Source: Thioalkalivibrio sp. ALJ12
GTDB taxonomy: Bacteria > Pseudomonadota > Gammaproteobacteria > Ectothiorhodospirales > Ectothiorhodospiraceae
Assembly (NCBI RefSeq): GCF_000378305.1
Contig: NZ_KB899538.1
Span: 1,510,913-1,574,912, forward strand
Reading direction: 5' to 3'
DNA: 64,000 bases
The notes under the pieces were generated by a model. The model was not told where the DNA came from, made no database searches, and saw only the letters and a program-made list of their open reading frames with translations. This document shows positions 1-9,237 of the stretch, one piece after another. Position 1 is the stretch's first letter; each line of letters starts with the position of its first letter. Made by a program: the position numbers and the translations under genes.

Positions 1-14
1 GAAGGAGCCACGGC

Positions 15-1544
15 ATGTCCGCGCACGATGCCGATCGACAATCGGACGGCGCCCCCTCGTCGGTGGGTGCGAACCCCTCGCGCAGTGCCTACGCCTGGCG
101 CGGGCGCATTGGGCTTTTCCTGGGCCCGCTCCTGATGCTTGCGTTCCTGGTTTTTCCAGCGCCAGAAGGTGTTGCACGCGAGGCATGGTGGGTGCTCGGG
201 TTGACCCTTTTTATGGCGACCTGGTGGATTACCGAGGCCTTGCCACTACCCGTAACGGCGTTGCTGCCGATTGCCCTTTTGCCGCTGCTCGGCGTGATGC
301 CGATGGACGCGGCCACCGCGCCCTACGCCAATCCCATCATCTTTCTGTTCATGGGCGGTTTTGCGATCGCGCTGGCGGTACAGCGCTGGGGACTCCACCA
401 GCGGATTGCGCTCGCGATCGTCAGCCGGGCGGGGGATCGCCTGCATCGCCTGGTCGGGGCCTTCATGCTGGCCACGGCGGGGCTGTCGATGTGGGTCAGC
501 AACACAGCCACTGCTGCGCTGATGTTGCCGATCGCCCTGTCCGTTCTGGCGCTGATGGATCGTGATACGCACATCGCGGGTAACGGCCTCGGCGCCGATT
601 CGCGCCGCCCCGCACTGGCGCTCCTGCTGGGGATCGCCTTTGCCGCCAATATCGGGGGCATGGCGACGATCATCGGCTCTCCGCCGAACGCGCTGACCGC
701 CGCCTATCTGGGCGACCGGCATGGCATCGAGATCGGTTTTGTGCAGTGGATGATGCTGGGCCTGCCCCTGGCCACCGCGTTGCTGCTGCTGGCCTGGTGG
801 TTGCTGACGCGCTGGGTCTTCCCGGTTCATCGAGTACGCCTGCAGGGGTTGCAGGCGATGATGGACCAGCAGCGCGCCGAGGTCGGGGTCTGGTCTCGGG
901 CCGAATACCGGGTCGCCGGCGTCTTCCTGCTGGTAGCGCTGGCGTGGCTGTCGCGCCCCTTTCTGGAAGGTCTCCTGCCGATTCATCTGACGGATGCCGG
1001 GATTGCCGTCCTGGGGGCCGGGCTGCTGTTCCTGCTGCCCTCGGGCGCAGCAGACCAGCGCCGGCTGCTGGCCTGGGACAATACGCGCGAGCTCCCCTGG
1101 GGGGTGCTGCTGCTGGTCGGCGGTGGTCTCAGCCTGGGTTCGGCCATCGAGGCGAGCGGCCTGGCGGAGCTGGCCGCCGAGGGCCTGGGCGCCGCCCAGG
1201 CATGGCCGCTGCTGCTGATCATTGCCGGGGCCGTGGTGGTGACCATGTTGCTATCGCATGTGACCAGCAACACAGCCACCGCTGCCACGCTGCTGCCGCT
1301 GGTGGCTGCGCTGGCGATGCGCATGGATATTCCCGTCGTGCTCCTCGCGATCCCCGTGGCCTTTGCCGCCTCCGTGGCCTTCATGTTGCCGGTCGCGACC
1401 CCGCCCAACGCGATCGTGTTCGCCAGCAACCGGCTGCGGGTGATCGACATGATCCGTGGCGGGGCGCTGCTCTCCCTGGTGGCAATTGCCATGATTACGC
1501 TTGCGGTCTACGCCCTGGCGGAGGCCATCCTGATGCAGGGCTAG
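15..1544 (+). CDS. SLC13/DASS family sodium-coupled anion symporter
   Basis: Predicted inner-membrane Na+-coupled carrier of the divalent anion:Na+ symporter family, which imports dicarboxylates, sulfate or related anions. The 509-residue protein has the expected multi-pass hydrophobic pattern and the internal two-fold repeat: SNTATAALMLP near residue 162 and SNTATAATLLP near residue 418 (the SNT sodium-site motifs), each followed by a PPN element (GSPPN near 221, ATPPN near 461). A good ribosome site, GAAGGAG, lies at positions 1-7, eight bases before the ATG. It is the only complete gene before the chemoreceptor and seems monocistronic from what is visible. Substrate cannot be assigned: sulfate and C4-dicarboxylates are both possible. 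Confidence 0.9.
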   Translation: MSAHDADRQSDGAPSSVGANPSRSAYAWRGRIGLFLGPLLMLAFLVFPAPEGVAREAWWVLGLTLFMATWWITEALPLPVTALLPIALLPLLGVMPMDAATAPYANPIIFLFMGGFAIALAVQRWGLHQRIALAIVSRAGDRLHRLVGAFMLATAGLSMWVSNTATAALMLPIALSVLALMDRDTHIAGNGLGADSRRPALALLLGIAFAANIGGMATIIGSPPNALTAAYLGDRHGIEIGFVQWMMLGLPLATALLLLAWWLLTRWVFPVHRVRLQGLQAMMDQQRAEVGVWSRAEYRVAGVFLLVALAWLSRPFLEGLLPIHLTDAGIAVLGAGLLFLLPSGAADQRRLLAWDNTRELPWGVLLLVGGGLSLGSAIEASGLAELAAEGLGAAQAWPLLLIIAGAVVVTMLLSHVTSNTATAATLLPLVAALAMRMDIPVVLLAIPVAFAASVAFMLPVATPPNAIVFASNRLRVIDMIRGGALLSLVAIAMITLAVYALAEAILMQG

Positions 1545-1582
1545 GCCTGTCTCCCAGCCTTTCCGGCTTCCTGTGATCTCCC

Positions 1583-1609
1583 TCAAGTTTTATGCTTCGC
1601 CGCCGCTAT
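1583..1609 (+). promoter_or_regulatory. FliA (sigma-28) type promoter of the chemoreceptor gene
   Basis: TCAAGTTT, then 11 bases, then GCCGCTAT. The consensus for the flagellar sigma factor is TAAAGTTT-N11-GCCGATAA, so 13 of 16 positions match with exact spacing. It lies about 65 bases before the start codon of the methyl-accepting protein, a gene class commonly in the FliA regulon. The call rests on the motif match only. Confidence 0.65.
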
Positions 1610-1675
1610 CGACGGTGAACTGCCGCAGCAAGGACGCCGCTGGCCCGCAAAGCCTTATTGGGGAGAGTCTTCAAC

Positions 1676-3586
1676 ATGTTCGATAACATCCGAATCGGGG
1701 TCCGGCTGATGGTCGGGATTATCACGGTGGTGCTGCTGGCCGTGATCCTGACCCTTGTAGTCGTGATGAACAGCCTGGGCACCATGGCCGATCGTGCCGA
1801 ACAGCGCGAGTTGACCGATCTGGCCGCGCAGCTTGTCGGTCGTCTGGACCAGGAAGCCGCGCGCGCGACCGCGATGGCAGAGACCGTGGCGAAGATCCCC
1901 GACGTGCAGGAGGCGATGGCGACGGGCGATCGCGAGCGTCTGGCCGAGATGACCGTTCCCAGCTTTGAATCGCTGAACGAGCACTACGGGGTGGACCAGT
2001 ATCAGTTCCATACCCCCCCGGCCACTTCGTTCCTGCGCGTCCACTCCCCCGACAACCACGGCGATGACCTGTCCGACTTCCGGCAGACCGTGGTCGACAC
2101 GAACGACAAGCGCAACGCGATCTCGGGGCTGGAAGAAGGCGTGGCGGGTCTCGGGATCCGCGGGGTGGTACCCATCGAGCACAACGGCGACCACGTCGGC
2201 TCCGTGGAATTCGGCCTGTCGTTTGGTGACAGCTTCTTTGAAGAGTTCACCCAAGAAACGGATTCGCCGGTTGCCCTCTACCTGCGTGATGGTCGGTCGT
2301 TCAACCGCTTTGGCGGTACGATCAGTGGCGAGTCCACCTTCAGCGATGCCGAGATGCGCGAGGTCATGGAGGGCGAGGAGCTGGTGCGAAACGTGACCTA
2401 TGAAGGCACCCCGATGGCCGTGGTCGCGCGTCCCGTTACGGATTTCTCCGGTGACGTGGTCGGCGTGCTGGAGGTCATGGTGGACCGCAGCGCGTATGTC
2501 GCGATGGCGCGCAACGCGACCGGCACGGTGGTGGCGGTTGGCGTGGTTGCCGTGGCGCTTGGTGCCCTCCTGGCCTGGCTCCTGACCCGAAGCATCGTTC
2601 GTCCCCTGAATCGCACGGTGGCCCGGCTGAACGATATCGCGGGAGGCGAGGGCGATCTGACCCGTTCGCTGGAGGTCTCTGGCAAGAACGAACTCGGAGA
2701 GCTGGCGGAGGCGTTCAACAACTTCGTCAAGAAGATCCGTGGCCTCGTATCCACGGTCGCGGCCGGTGGCGATCAGGTTGCCGCAGCGGCGAACGAGCTG
2801 TCTGCGACCAGCGAGGAGACCAACGAGCAGGTGCGGCGACAGAAGTCGGAGATCGATCAGGTCGCCACGGCCATGAACGAGATGACGGCAACGGTGCAGG
2901 AGGTGGCCCGCAATGCAGCGGATGCCGCCGCCGCGGCACAGAACACCGACCAGGACGCCAACGAGGGTCAGCAGGTGGTGCAGCGTACCGTGGCTGCGAT
3001 CAACGCGTTGTCGCAGCAGGTGGATGGCGCCGCCGAGGTGGTCAGCCGCTTGTCGCAGGATGCCGAGGAGATCAACAAGGTCCTGGAAGTCATCGGCGAT
3101 ATCGCCGATCAGACCAACCTGCTGGCGCTGAATGCGGCGATCGAGGCGGCGCGTGCGGGCGAACAGGGCCGCGGTTTCGCGGTGGTTGCCGACGAGGTGC
3201 GTACCCTGGCCAGCCGCACGCAGGACTCGACCCACGAGATCCAGCAGATGATCGAGCGGGTGCAAAGCGGTACCCGCGAGGCGGTGCAGGCGATGGAAGA
3301 TGGCCGTTCCAAGGCGCACCAGAGCGTGGAGCAGGTCAATCTCGCGGGCGAATCGCTGACCGCGATCACGCAGTCGGTCACGCGCATCAGCGACATGAAC
3401 ACGCAGATCGCCAGTGCCGCCGAGGAGCAGTCGACGGTGGCCGAGGAGATCAACCGCAACGTGGCCAATGTCACCGAGGTGCTGGATCAGACCGCGGCCG
3501 GATCGGAACAGATCCGCAATGCCTCCGAGGAGCTGTCCAAGCTGGCCTCCGAGCAGCAGCAGCGGGTGGGTCAGTTCAAGGTATAA
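1676..3586 (+). CDS. Methyl-accepting chemotaxis protein with periplasmic Cache-like sensor
   Basis: Transmembrane chemoreceptor of 636 residues. An N-terminal membrane helix (about 11-31) is followed by a periplasmic region of about 250 residues resembling a Cache-type sensor ([20 protein letters not shown] segment near 160-180), a second membrane helix (about 284-307), a HAMP linker, and a long cytoplasmic coiled coil. The highly conserved hairpin tip, [19 protein letters not shown], begins near residue 478. No CheR-binding pentapeptide is seen at the C terminus. I start at the ATG at 1676, preceded by GGGGAGAG at 1660-1667, not at the in-frame TTG at 1658. A FliA-like promoter lies upstream and a strong terminator follows. 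The ligand is unknown. Confidence 0.93.
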   Translation: MFDNIRIGVRLMVGIITVVLLAVILTLVVVMNSLGTMADRAEQRELTDLAAQLVGRLDQEAARATAMAETVAKIPDVQEAMATGDRERLAEMTVPSFESLNEHYGVDQYQFHTPPATSFLRVHSPDNHGDDLSDFRQTVVDTNDKRNAISGLEEGVAGLGIRGVVPIEHNGDHVGSVEFGLSFGDSFFEEFTQETDSPVALYLRDGRSFNRFGGTISGESTFSDAEMREVMEGEELVRNVTYEGTPMAVVARPVTDFSGDVVGVLEVMVDRSAYVAMARNATGTVVAVGVVAVALGALLAWLLTRSIVRPLNRTVARLNDIAGGEGDLTRSLEVSGKNELGELAEAFNNFVKKIRGLVSTVAAGGDQVAAAANELSATSEETNEQVRRQKSEIDQVATAMNEMTATVQEVARNAADAAAAAQNTDQDANEGQQVVQRTVAAINALSQQVDGAAEVVSRLSQDAEEINKVLEVIGDIADQTNLLALNAAIEAARAGEQGRGFAVVADEVRTLASRTQDSTHEIQQMIERVQSGTREAVQAMEDGRSKAHQSVEQVNLAGESLTAITQSVTRISDMNTQIASAAEEQSTVAEEINRNVANVTEVLDQTAAGSEQIRNASEELSKLASEQQQRVGQFKV

Positions 3587-3606
3587 GCCCCGAGCCAGCT
3601 GACGCC

Positions 3607-3640
3607 AAGCCCGGGACCGGAGACGGTCCCGGGCTTTTTT
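3607..3640 (+). terminator. Rho-independent terminator after the chemoreceptor gene
   Basis: A perfect 13-bp stem (AAGCCCGGGACCG, loop GAGA, CGGTCCCGGGCTT) ends in a run of six T on the plus strand. It sits 21 bases after the chemoreceptor stop codon and separates it from the convergent amidohydrolase gene. Confidence 0.92.
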
Positions 3641-3649
3641 GTGGCCGGG

Positions 3650-4519
3650 TTACTGGCTCTCGGCGGGCGGAAACAGGCGCTCGCCGTTCTCCAGGGCAAT
3701 CATGCGCTGGACGTTGGCTGGCAGCTGTTCGAGCCAGGCCCGGGTGCTGTCCTTCAACGCGGTAAAGTGCTCCCAGCGGGCCAGGCTGAAGGTGTCATTG
3801 CCGATCAGGAAGCGATCCGGATAGTCGAGGAACAGCTCGAACCAGTCGGCGTCGATGATGCCGCCGGGATTGATGCGCGGGTTGCGCATGGAGACATCCA
3901 TGACCATGTTCGGATGCCGCTCCAGGTAGTCACGAACCAGTGGCGGGTAGGCATAGGAACCGGCGTGCGCCCAGAGGATGCGTACCTCGGGCTGGACGGC
4001 GTAGGCATGGTCGATCACGGCAGGGTCGCCATGGATCACGATCCACAGATCCCGCTCGACTGCCAGTGCCAGCAGGTCCTCGAAGCCGCGGGCAAATCGG
4101 TCATCGGCCTGTATGTGCAGCTCCCCGATCCCGCGCCACTGGACCTGGCTTCGGTCGAGTATGGTCTCGACCTGTTCCCGCAGGCCGTCCTCGTGCATCC
4201 AGTCCATCTTGCGCCCCAGGCGCTGGGAGATCTCGAGAAACGGGACGATGCGCGCATCCACCTCCGGTTCCAGCGCTTCGATCAGTTTCGAGCGCGGGGA
4301 CATGATGATCGCGGACTGGATTGAATTTTCTTGCAGCGTGCGCGCGACGGCCTCCGGCGGGAAGTGTTCCATCTGCCGGTCGCGGTAGTGCAGGTGGGCA
4401 TCGAACAGGGGTTCAAGTGCCTGGGCAGAGGCTCCGCCAAGCAGTGAGCCGAGCAGCAGGGTCGCAGCCGGAAGAATGAACAGACGGGGCAGTCTTCGAG
4501 GGCGGTTCAGGGCAGCCAT
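3650..4519 (-). CDS. Exported amidohydrolase (metal-dependent, TIM-barrel)
   Basis: 289 residues with an N-terminal arginine-rich, hydrophobic export signal (about 1-34, ending ASAQA) followed at once by the metal-binding DAHLHY motif (His42, His44). Later elements IGELHIQADD, VIHGDP, WAHAGSY and GNDTF fit the Amidohydro_2 (COG2159-like) fold with metal and acid residues. Probably periplasmic. Amidohydro_2 members hydrolyse or decarboxylate diverse substrates, so no reaction is assigned. It converges on the chemoreceptor gene and is followed upstream by two other small minus-strand genes, with an 80-base gap to the next one that argues against tight coupling. Confidence 0.8.
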   Translation of the reverse strand: MAALNRPRRLPRLFILPAATLLLGSLLGGASAQALEPLFDAHLHYRDRQMEHFPPEAVARTLQENSIQSAIIMSPRSKLIEALEPEVDARIVPFLEISQRLGRKMDWMHEDGLREQVETILDRSQVQWRGIGELHIQADDRFARGFEDLLALAVERDLWIVIHGDPAVIDHAYAVQPEVRILWAHAGSYAYPPLVRDYLERHPNMVMDVSMRNPRINPGGIIDADWFELFLDYPDRFLIGNDTFSLARWEHFTALKDSTRAWLEQLPANVQRMIALENGERLFPPAESQ

Positions 4520-4599
4520 CCAGCGGGTTCCTCGGGTACGGGAACCCCAATCTTATACCGTGCTGTGCCGACAGTCCCCGAGTCGGTGGCCTGTCGCGG

Positions 4600-5043
4600 T
4601 CAGGCGCGGGAGTCCCCGGACACCGCGGCATCTCCGGAGCTACCGTCCGGGCGGTTCGGGTCAAAGCGCTCGCGCAGGTATTCGCCGATCGCATCCGACT
4701 CGTACAGCCAGCGTACCTGGCCGTCCGGTTCCTCGATGCGCAGGCAGGGCACCTGCAGCTTGCCGCCCTCGGTCTGCAGCTCCTCGCGGTGAGGGCCGGC
4801 CGCCTGGGCATTGCGCAACTCGATGTCGAGCGACAGCCGCTGCATGGTACGGCGGGCCCGGATGCAGAACGGGCAGGCCGGGAAATGGTAAAGCGCGAGG
4901 TGGCGCGTCTGTTCGTCAACGCGGGCCTGGTCGGCGGGGTCGCGTTCGATGCCGCGCGGGCGCGACAGGCGCTCGCCAATCAGCATAAACGGCGTGAGGA
5001 TCAGGCGTACGCCGCGGAAAAACCATCGGATCAGAAATCGCAT
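4600..5043 (-). CDS. Glutaredoxin/GST-N domain protein with membrane-like N terminus
   Basis: 147 residues. The N-terminal 25 residues are basic and hydrophobic (MRFLIRWFFRGVRLILTPFM) and could be a membrane anchor. The rest is a thioredoxin fold with the redox motif CPFC at residues 57-60, the cis-proline region QVPCLRIEE, and the terminal YESDAIGEYLRERF helix typical of glutaredoxin-like GST N-terminal domains. It probably reduces or glutathionylates thiols at the cytoplasmic face of the membrane. Such short stand-alone proteins are common in gammaproteobacteria; the partner is unknown. Confidence 0.82.
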   Translation of the reverse strand: MRFLIRWFFRGVRLILTPFMLIGERLSRPRGIERDPADQARVDEQTRHLALYHFPACPFCIRARRTMQRLSLDIELRNAQAAGPHREELQTEGGKLQVPCLRIEEPDGQVRWLYESDAIGEYLRERFDPNRPDGSSGDAAVSGDSRA

Positions 5044-5103
5044 GCGCGAAAGGATGCCACAAGCCCCCTGGCGGGTGACAGAGCCCGCATCGGGCGTGGC
5101 ACG

Positions 5104-5670
5104 TCACGGCTGGCCGAAGTCGAACTCCCAGGGGTCTTCCGCCGGGGCGTCCAGCAGGGACGGACGCAGGCGGATCACGGTGTAGCCTGCGGCCTCCAGG
5201 TCATCCAGCCGGTCCGGTGCGGCCGTGGCCACCTCGACATGCTCGGGGAAGGCATCGGGCTCGAGATCGCGCCAGCCGGCAAAGGTCCCGCAGACCACGA
5301 CGTTGACGCCGTCATCCATCACCAAAGACTCGATCTCGGCGTGGAGCGAGCCATGCGCCACGGCCTCGGCGCGGGTGAGAGTGAACTGCTCCGCCCCGTG
5401 GGTGACGACCGCGATCGGCAGGTCCGGGGCGCGCTGGCGCAGCACTCGGATATTCGCTTGGATCTCGGGCAGCAGCGCGCTCAGGGCCGCGCGGTCATTC
5501 TCGACAATCTCGAATGCGACGCCATCGGGGAGTTCGTCCTTCTCGAGCAGTGCCTCCACCTCGAAAGAGGGTGCGGCCTCTTCGACGTCATCCGCCGCCC
5601 ACACGCCTCCAACCGCCGCGAACAGGGTCAGGCCGGTCAGGGCCAACAACGTCGGGATGAAACGCGGCAT
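5104..5670 (-). CDS. Exported DsrE/DsrF-like protein
   Basis: 188 residues with a clear signal peptide (about 1-25, ending VWAA). The body resembles DsrE/DsrF-like folds: an alternating beta-alpha pattern, PIAVVTHGAE, VVVCGTFAG with one conserved-position cysteine, and a final AAGYTVIRL strand, as in the intracellular sulfur oxidation (DsrE-like) family. Periplasmic members of this family exist in sulfur oxidisers but their role is poorly defined. It lies directly downstream of phoU with a gap of 92 bases, so readthrough is possible, but there is no functional link. Assignment to the DsrE superfamily is by pattern only. Confidence 0.6.
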   Translation of the reverse strand: MPRFIPTLLALTGLTLFAAVGGVWAADDVEEAAPSFEVEALLEKDELPDGVAFEIVENDRAALSALLPEIQANIRVLRQRAPDLPIAVVTHGAEQFTLTRAEAVAHGSLHAEIESLVMDDGVNVVVCGTFAGWRDLEPDAFPEHVEVATAAPDRLDDLEAAGYTVIRLRPSLLDAPAEDPWEFDFGQP

Positions 5671-5762
5671 CGGGTACCAGGGGTCAGGGCATGGGTGTGC
5701 TGAACCCTATTTTGGGCCTGATTGCCGGGTCGGTGTCTACTCGGCCCGGGTTTGTCGCTTTC

Positions 5763-6485
5763 CTAGTGGCGATCCCCCGTGGCCTCGGCTGCCATCTGGT
5801 CGTAACTGGTGTGGCGGACGTTCTTGCCCTTTACGAAATACACCACGTACTCGCAGATATTGCGCGCGCGGTCACCGATACGCTCCAGCGAGCGGGTCGC
5901 CCAGACGATATCCATCAGGCGTGGCACCGCATCGGGGGAGGCGGTCATCTGTTTCATCAGCTTGTGCGTGATGGCCTCGTAGAGGCTGTCGATCTGGATG
6001 TCCTGCTGTGCGACTCGCACCGCCTGCTCGGTGTCCATGCGCGCGAACGCATCGAGCACGCCGCGCGTCATCTCGCGCACGAGCTGGCCCATCTTCGCGA
6101 TCTCGTCCATCGGTGCCTCGCGGCGGTCGGAGTCCAGCAGTTGCAAGCCCATGCGGCCCACACGCTCGGCCTCGTCGCCCATGCGTTCCAGGTCGGTGAT
6201 GGTCTTGATCACCGCGATCACCAGACGCAGGTCGGAGGCCGTGGGCTGGCGACGGGCGAGGATGTGGGTGCATTCCTCGTCGATCTCGACCTCGAGCGCG
6301 TTGACCTTGTAGTCGGAGGTCATCACGGTCTCCGCCAGCGCGGTGTCGCCCTCGACCATCGCGGTCACCGCATCGCCGAGCTGCTGCTCGACCAGGCCGC
6401 CCATGGTCATCACCTTCTTGATGATGTCCTCCAGCTCGGCATTGAACTGCTGGGAGATGTGCTGCTTGAAAAAGCTCTTGTCCAT
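5763..6485 (-). CDS. phoU: Phosphate transport regulator PhoU
   Basis: 240-residue all-helical PhoU protein that represses PhoR signalling when phosphate is plentiful, through contact with the Pst transporter. Two PhoU repeats are visible, each with the E-x3-D metal-cluster style signature; ALEVEIDEECTHILARRQPTASDLRLVI and the later EAITHKLMKQM...RIGDRARNICEYVVY are typical. The ATG at 6485 has AGGAG nine bases upstream. It is the last gene of the pst operon, 26 bases after pstB. An open frame continues upstream of this start inside pstB, but that is not coding in this frame. Confidence 0.96.
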   Translation of the reverse strand: MDKSFFKQHISQQFNAELEDIIKKVMTMGGLVEQQLGDAVTAMVEGDTALAETVMTSDYKVNALEVEIDEECTHILARRQPTASDLRLVIAVIKTITDLERMGDEAERVGRMGLQLLDSDRREAPMDEIAKMGQLVREMTRGVLDAFARMDTEQAVRVAQQDIQIDSLYEAITHKLMKQMTASPDAVPRLMDIVWATRSLERIGDRARNICEYVVYFVKGKNVRHTSYDQMAAEATGDRH

Positions 6486-6511
6486 GATCCGGACTCCTGA
6501 TCCGAAATGGC

Positions 6512-7342
6512 CTAACCGAAGCGGCCGGTGATGTAGTCCTCGGTCTGCTTCTTGGCAGGCGAGGTGAACAGGGTGTCGGTGTCGGCGTATTCGATCAGCT
6601 CGCCCATGTACATGAAGGCGGTGTAGTCGGACACGCGTGCGGCCTGCTGCATGTTGTGGGTGACGATGACCAGCGTGTAATCCTTCTTCAGCTCGATCAT
6701 CAACTCCTCGATCTTCAGCGTGGCCAGCGGGTCCAGCGCGGAGCAGGGCTCGTCCAGCAGCAGGACCTCGGGGTCGATCGCGATCGCGCGGGCGATCACC
6801 AGACGCTGCTGCTGACCGCCGGACAGGCCAAAGGCGTTCTCGTGCAGGCGATCCTTGACCTCGTCCCACAGCGCGGCACGCTTGAGCGACTTTTCCACCA
6901 CCTCGTCCAGGCGTCGGCGATTCTTCACGCCCTGCAGCCGCAGGCCGTAGGCCACGTTCTCGTAGATGGACTTCGGGAACGGGTTGGGCTTCTGGAACAC
7001 CATGCCGACGCGGCGGCGCAGCTCCGGCACGTCCACGGCCTTTTCGTAGATGTCGTCGCCGTCGAGCCGGATCGTGCCTTCGATGCGGGCGGCATCGATC
7101 AGGTCGTTCATGCGGTTGAAACAGCGCAGGAACGTGGACTTGCCGCAGCCGGACGGGCCGATGAATGCCGTGATCCGGTTCTTCGGGATCTGGATGTCGA
7201 TGCCCTTCAGGGCCTGATCCTCACCATAGAACAGCTTCAGGTCCTCGGCGGTCAGGCAGATCTCCTCACTGGAGAGCCGCAGGCCGCGGTCGGGTCGGTC
7301 GCCTTGCGTCACGTTGACGGCGTGGGTAGCGGTGTCACTCAT
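6512..7342 (-). CDS. pstB: Phosphate ABC transporter ATP-binding protein PstB
   Basis: 276-residue ATPase of the high-affinity phosphate importer. Walker [10 protein letters not shown] (residues 62-70), Q-loop [17 protein letters not shown], signature LSGGQQQRL, Walker [14 protein letters not shown] and the H-loop [11 protein letters not shown] are all intact, and the [13 protein letters not shown] segment is characteristic of PstB. The N terminus is about 25 residues longer than in E. coli. It is separated from pstA by an unusually large 217-base gap that holds a palindromic repeat, so its expression relative to pstCA may differ. Confidence 0.97.
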   Translation of the reverse strand: MSDTATHAVNVTQGDRPDRGLRLSSEEICLTAEDLKLFYGEDQALKGIDIQIPKNRITAFIGPSGCGKSTFLRCFNRMNDLIDAARIEGTIRLDGDDIYEKAVDVPELRRRVGMVFQKPNPFPKSIYENVAYGLRLQGVKNRRRLDEVVEKSLKRAALWDEVKDRLHENAFGLSGGQQQRLVIARAIAIDPEVLLLDEPCSALDPLATLKIEELMIELKKDYTLVIVTHNMQQAARVSDYTAFMYMGELIEYADTDTLFTSPAKKQTEDYITGRFG

Positions 7343-7403
7343 CTCGGGTACTCCATGGGAAACAGGGTTCGACGCATCCCGTCCTCGCGACGGTTCGGAA
7401 AAG

Positions 7404-7530
7404 CACCGTCATCGCGAGCGCCGCAGGCGCGTGGCGATCTCCGTGGGTCGGCCCCGACGCGACCCCGGGCAGGCGTCGGGGTGGCGGCGGGAGGTTGCCG
7501 CGGCCCCTTCGGGGCCTCGCAATGACGGTG
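7404..7530. repeat. 127-bp palindromic repeat (MITE/REP-like) between pstA and pstB
   Basis: Ends read CACCGTCATCGCGAG at 7404-7418 and, inverted, CTCGCAATGACGGTG at 7516-7530: 14 of 15 bases match as terminal inverted repeats. Inner pairs continue (GGCGATCTCC against GGAGGTTGCC; GCCGCAGGC and GGCCCCTTCGGGGCC hairpins). Ends of the GTCATTGCGAG type belong to a widespread class of non-coding dispersed palindromes in proteobacteria. No open frame inside. Confirmation needs other copies in the genome. Confidence 0.7.
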
Positions 7531-7559
7531 TTTGCGGGAGGCGTTGTGCATCGGGCAAC

Positions 7560-9227
7560 TCAATCGCTGTCGGCGCGGTATTTCTCGCGCAGGTAGTTGC
7601 GGATCGAGATCGCGGTCAGGTTGAGCACGATGATCAGCATTACCAGCACCAGGGCGGTGGCGTAGACCAGCGGGCGGCCGGCCTCGACGTTCGGGCTCTG
7701 GAAGCCGACGTCGAAGATATGGAAGCCCAGGTGCATGAACGCGCGGTCCAGGTGCAGATAGGGGAAGTTGCCATCCAGCGGCAGGGTCGGCGCCAGCTTG
7801 ACCACGCCGACCAGCATCAGCGGCGCCACCTCGCCCGCGGCACGCGCCACGGCCAGGATCAGCCCGGTCATCATCGCCGGGGCCGACAGCGGCACGATCA
7901 GGCGCCACAGGGTCTCGGCCTTGGTCGCGCCCAGTGCCAGCGAGCCGTGGCGGATGCTGGCGCCGATCCGGGTCAGGCCTTCCTCGGTGGAGACGATCAC
8001 CACCGGCAGCGTCAGTAGCGCGAGTGTGAGCGAGGCCCAGATGATCGCGGGCGAGCCGAAGGTCGGCGAGGGCAGGGCATCGCGGAAGAAGATCTGGTCG
8101 ATGTTGCCGCCAATCAGGTACACGAAGAAGCCGAGCCCGAACACCCCGAACACGATCGACGGGACCCCGGCGAGGTTGTTCACCGAGATACGGATGGTGC
8201 GCACCAGTGGGCCCTGCTTCGCGTACTCGCGCAGGTAGATCGCAGCGAGCACGCCGAACGGGGTCACCACGATGGACATCAGGATGACCATCAGCACGGT
8301 GCCGAAGATCGCCGGCAGGATGCCGCCCTCGGTGTTCGCCTCGCGCGGGTAGCCGGTCATGAAGTCCCAGAAGGCGACGACATAGTGGCGTAGCTTGGCC
8401 GGCACGCTCATGTCGTTCGGCCACCAGGCGTTCACGATGCGCGAAAGCGGGATCGTCGCGTGCTGCCCGTCGGCGGTCTCCAGCACGATCGCAAAGCGGC
8501 CCAGTTCGTCACGCAGGGCGTTGCGCTCGGCCTCCAGTTCGGCGTAGCGGGCGTCCAGCTCCGCGCGCTCGGCGTCCAGCTCCTCCTGGCGCTGGCCGCG
8601 CTCCTCCAGCGACAGCTCTTCGGCACGCTCGACGCCGCGCTGGGCGATGCGCAGGCGCTCGAGCTCGAAGTTCACCCGGCCGATCTCGATACGCTCGATG
8701 CGCTCGATCTGTTGAACCAGCTCGCGGGTCTGCGGCATGCGCTCCTCGAACGCGGTTCGCGCCTCGCCACCCTCGGCGACCGTTTCGCCGTCTTCCTGGT
8801 ATTCGCGGATGTAGCCGTAGAAATCGCCCCACTGCAGACGCTCCAGCACCACCACGTCGCGCGGGCGTTCCCATTCGGACATGAAGTCGTCCAGGTACCA
8901 CTGGAAGTCGCGGCTGTCGAGGTCACGGTTGCCACGCTTGATCAGGTGGCGGACCACGATGTCCTGGCCTTCCGGCACGGTGAATCCAGCGTCGCGCATG
9001 GCCTGGGCGGTCATGGTCTCCGAGCGTTGCAGCTCACCCATGACGCGCCGGGGTTCGGAGTCCTGCTCTGTCTGGTATTCGAACTCGATGACCTCCGAGG
9101 GCCAGAAGAAGGACAGGCCGTTCACGGCGATCATCAGGATCAGGCCGAAGACCATCACCAGCGAGGCAGCGACCGCTCCGGCATTCAGCCAGATCCACGG
9201 GGTGCCGGATTTGAACCAACGATTCAT
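7560..9227 (-). CDS. pstA: Phosphate ABC transporter permease PstA, enlarged form
   Basis: 555 residues, nearly twice the usual 280-300. After the first membrane helix (about 15-40) comes a large periplasmic insertion of some 230 residues including a charged coiled coil (repeated E-R/A-E-L heptads near 185-255). The C-terminal 280 residues form the normal permease: FGTVLMVILMSIVVTPFGVLAAIYL, then the EAA loop LALGATKAETLWRLIVPLSAPAM. Two-component permease with PstC in the inner membrane. Long PstA proteins of this kind occur in gammaproteobacteria; the insertion's role is unknown. pstC ends 10 bases upstream, implying one transcript. Confidence 0.95.
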   Translation of the reverse strand: MNRWFKSGTPWIWLNAGAVAASLVMVFGLILMIAVNGLSFFWPSEVIEFEYQTEQDSEPRRVMGELQRSETMTAQAMRDAGFTVPEGQDIVVRHLIKRGNRDLDSRDFQWYLDDFMSEWERPRDVVVLERLQWGDFYGYIREYQEDGETVAEGGEARTAFEERMPQTRELVQQIERIERIEIGRVNFELERLRIAQRGVERAEELSLEERGQRQEELDAERAELDARYAELEAERNALRDELGRFAIVLETADGQHATIPLSRIVNAWWPNDMSVPAKLRHYVVAFWDFMTGYPREANTEGGILPAIFGTVLMVILMSIVVTPFGVLAAIYLREYAKQGPLVRTIRISVNNLAGVPSIVFGVFGLGFFVYLIGGNIDQIFFRDALPSPTFGSPAIIWASLTLALLTLPVVIVSTEEGLTRIGASIRHGSLALGATKAETLWRLIVPLSAPAMMTGLILAVARAAGEVAPLMLVGVVKLAPTLPLDGNFPYLHLDRAFMHLGFHIFDVGFQSPNVEAGRPLVYATALVLVMLIIVLNLTAISIRNYLREKYRADSD

Positions 9228-9237
9228 CGGGTATGCC

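Noticed and set aside
1655..3319. A 554-codon minus-strand frame opposite the chemoreceptor
   Set aside because: Mirror of a clear MCP gene; composition is low complexity in His, Arg and Asp, with no ribosome site or known domain.
6486..6869. Upstream extension of the phoU frame into pstB
   Set aside because: PhoU homology begins at the Met at 6485, which has a good ribosome site; the extension is the out-of-frame translation of pstB.
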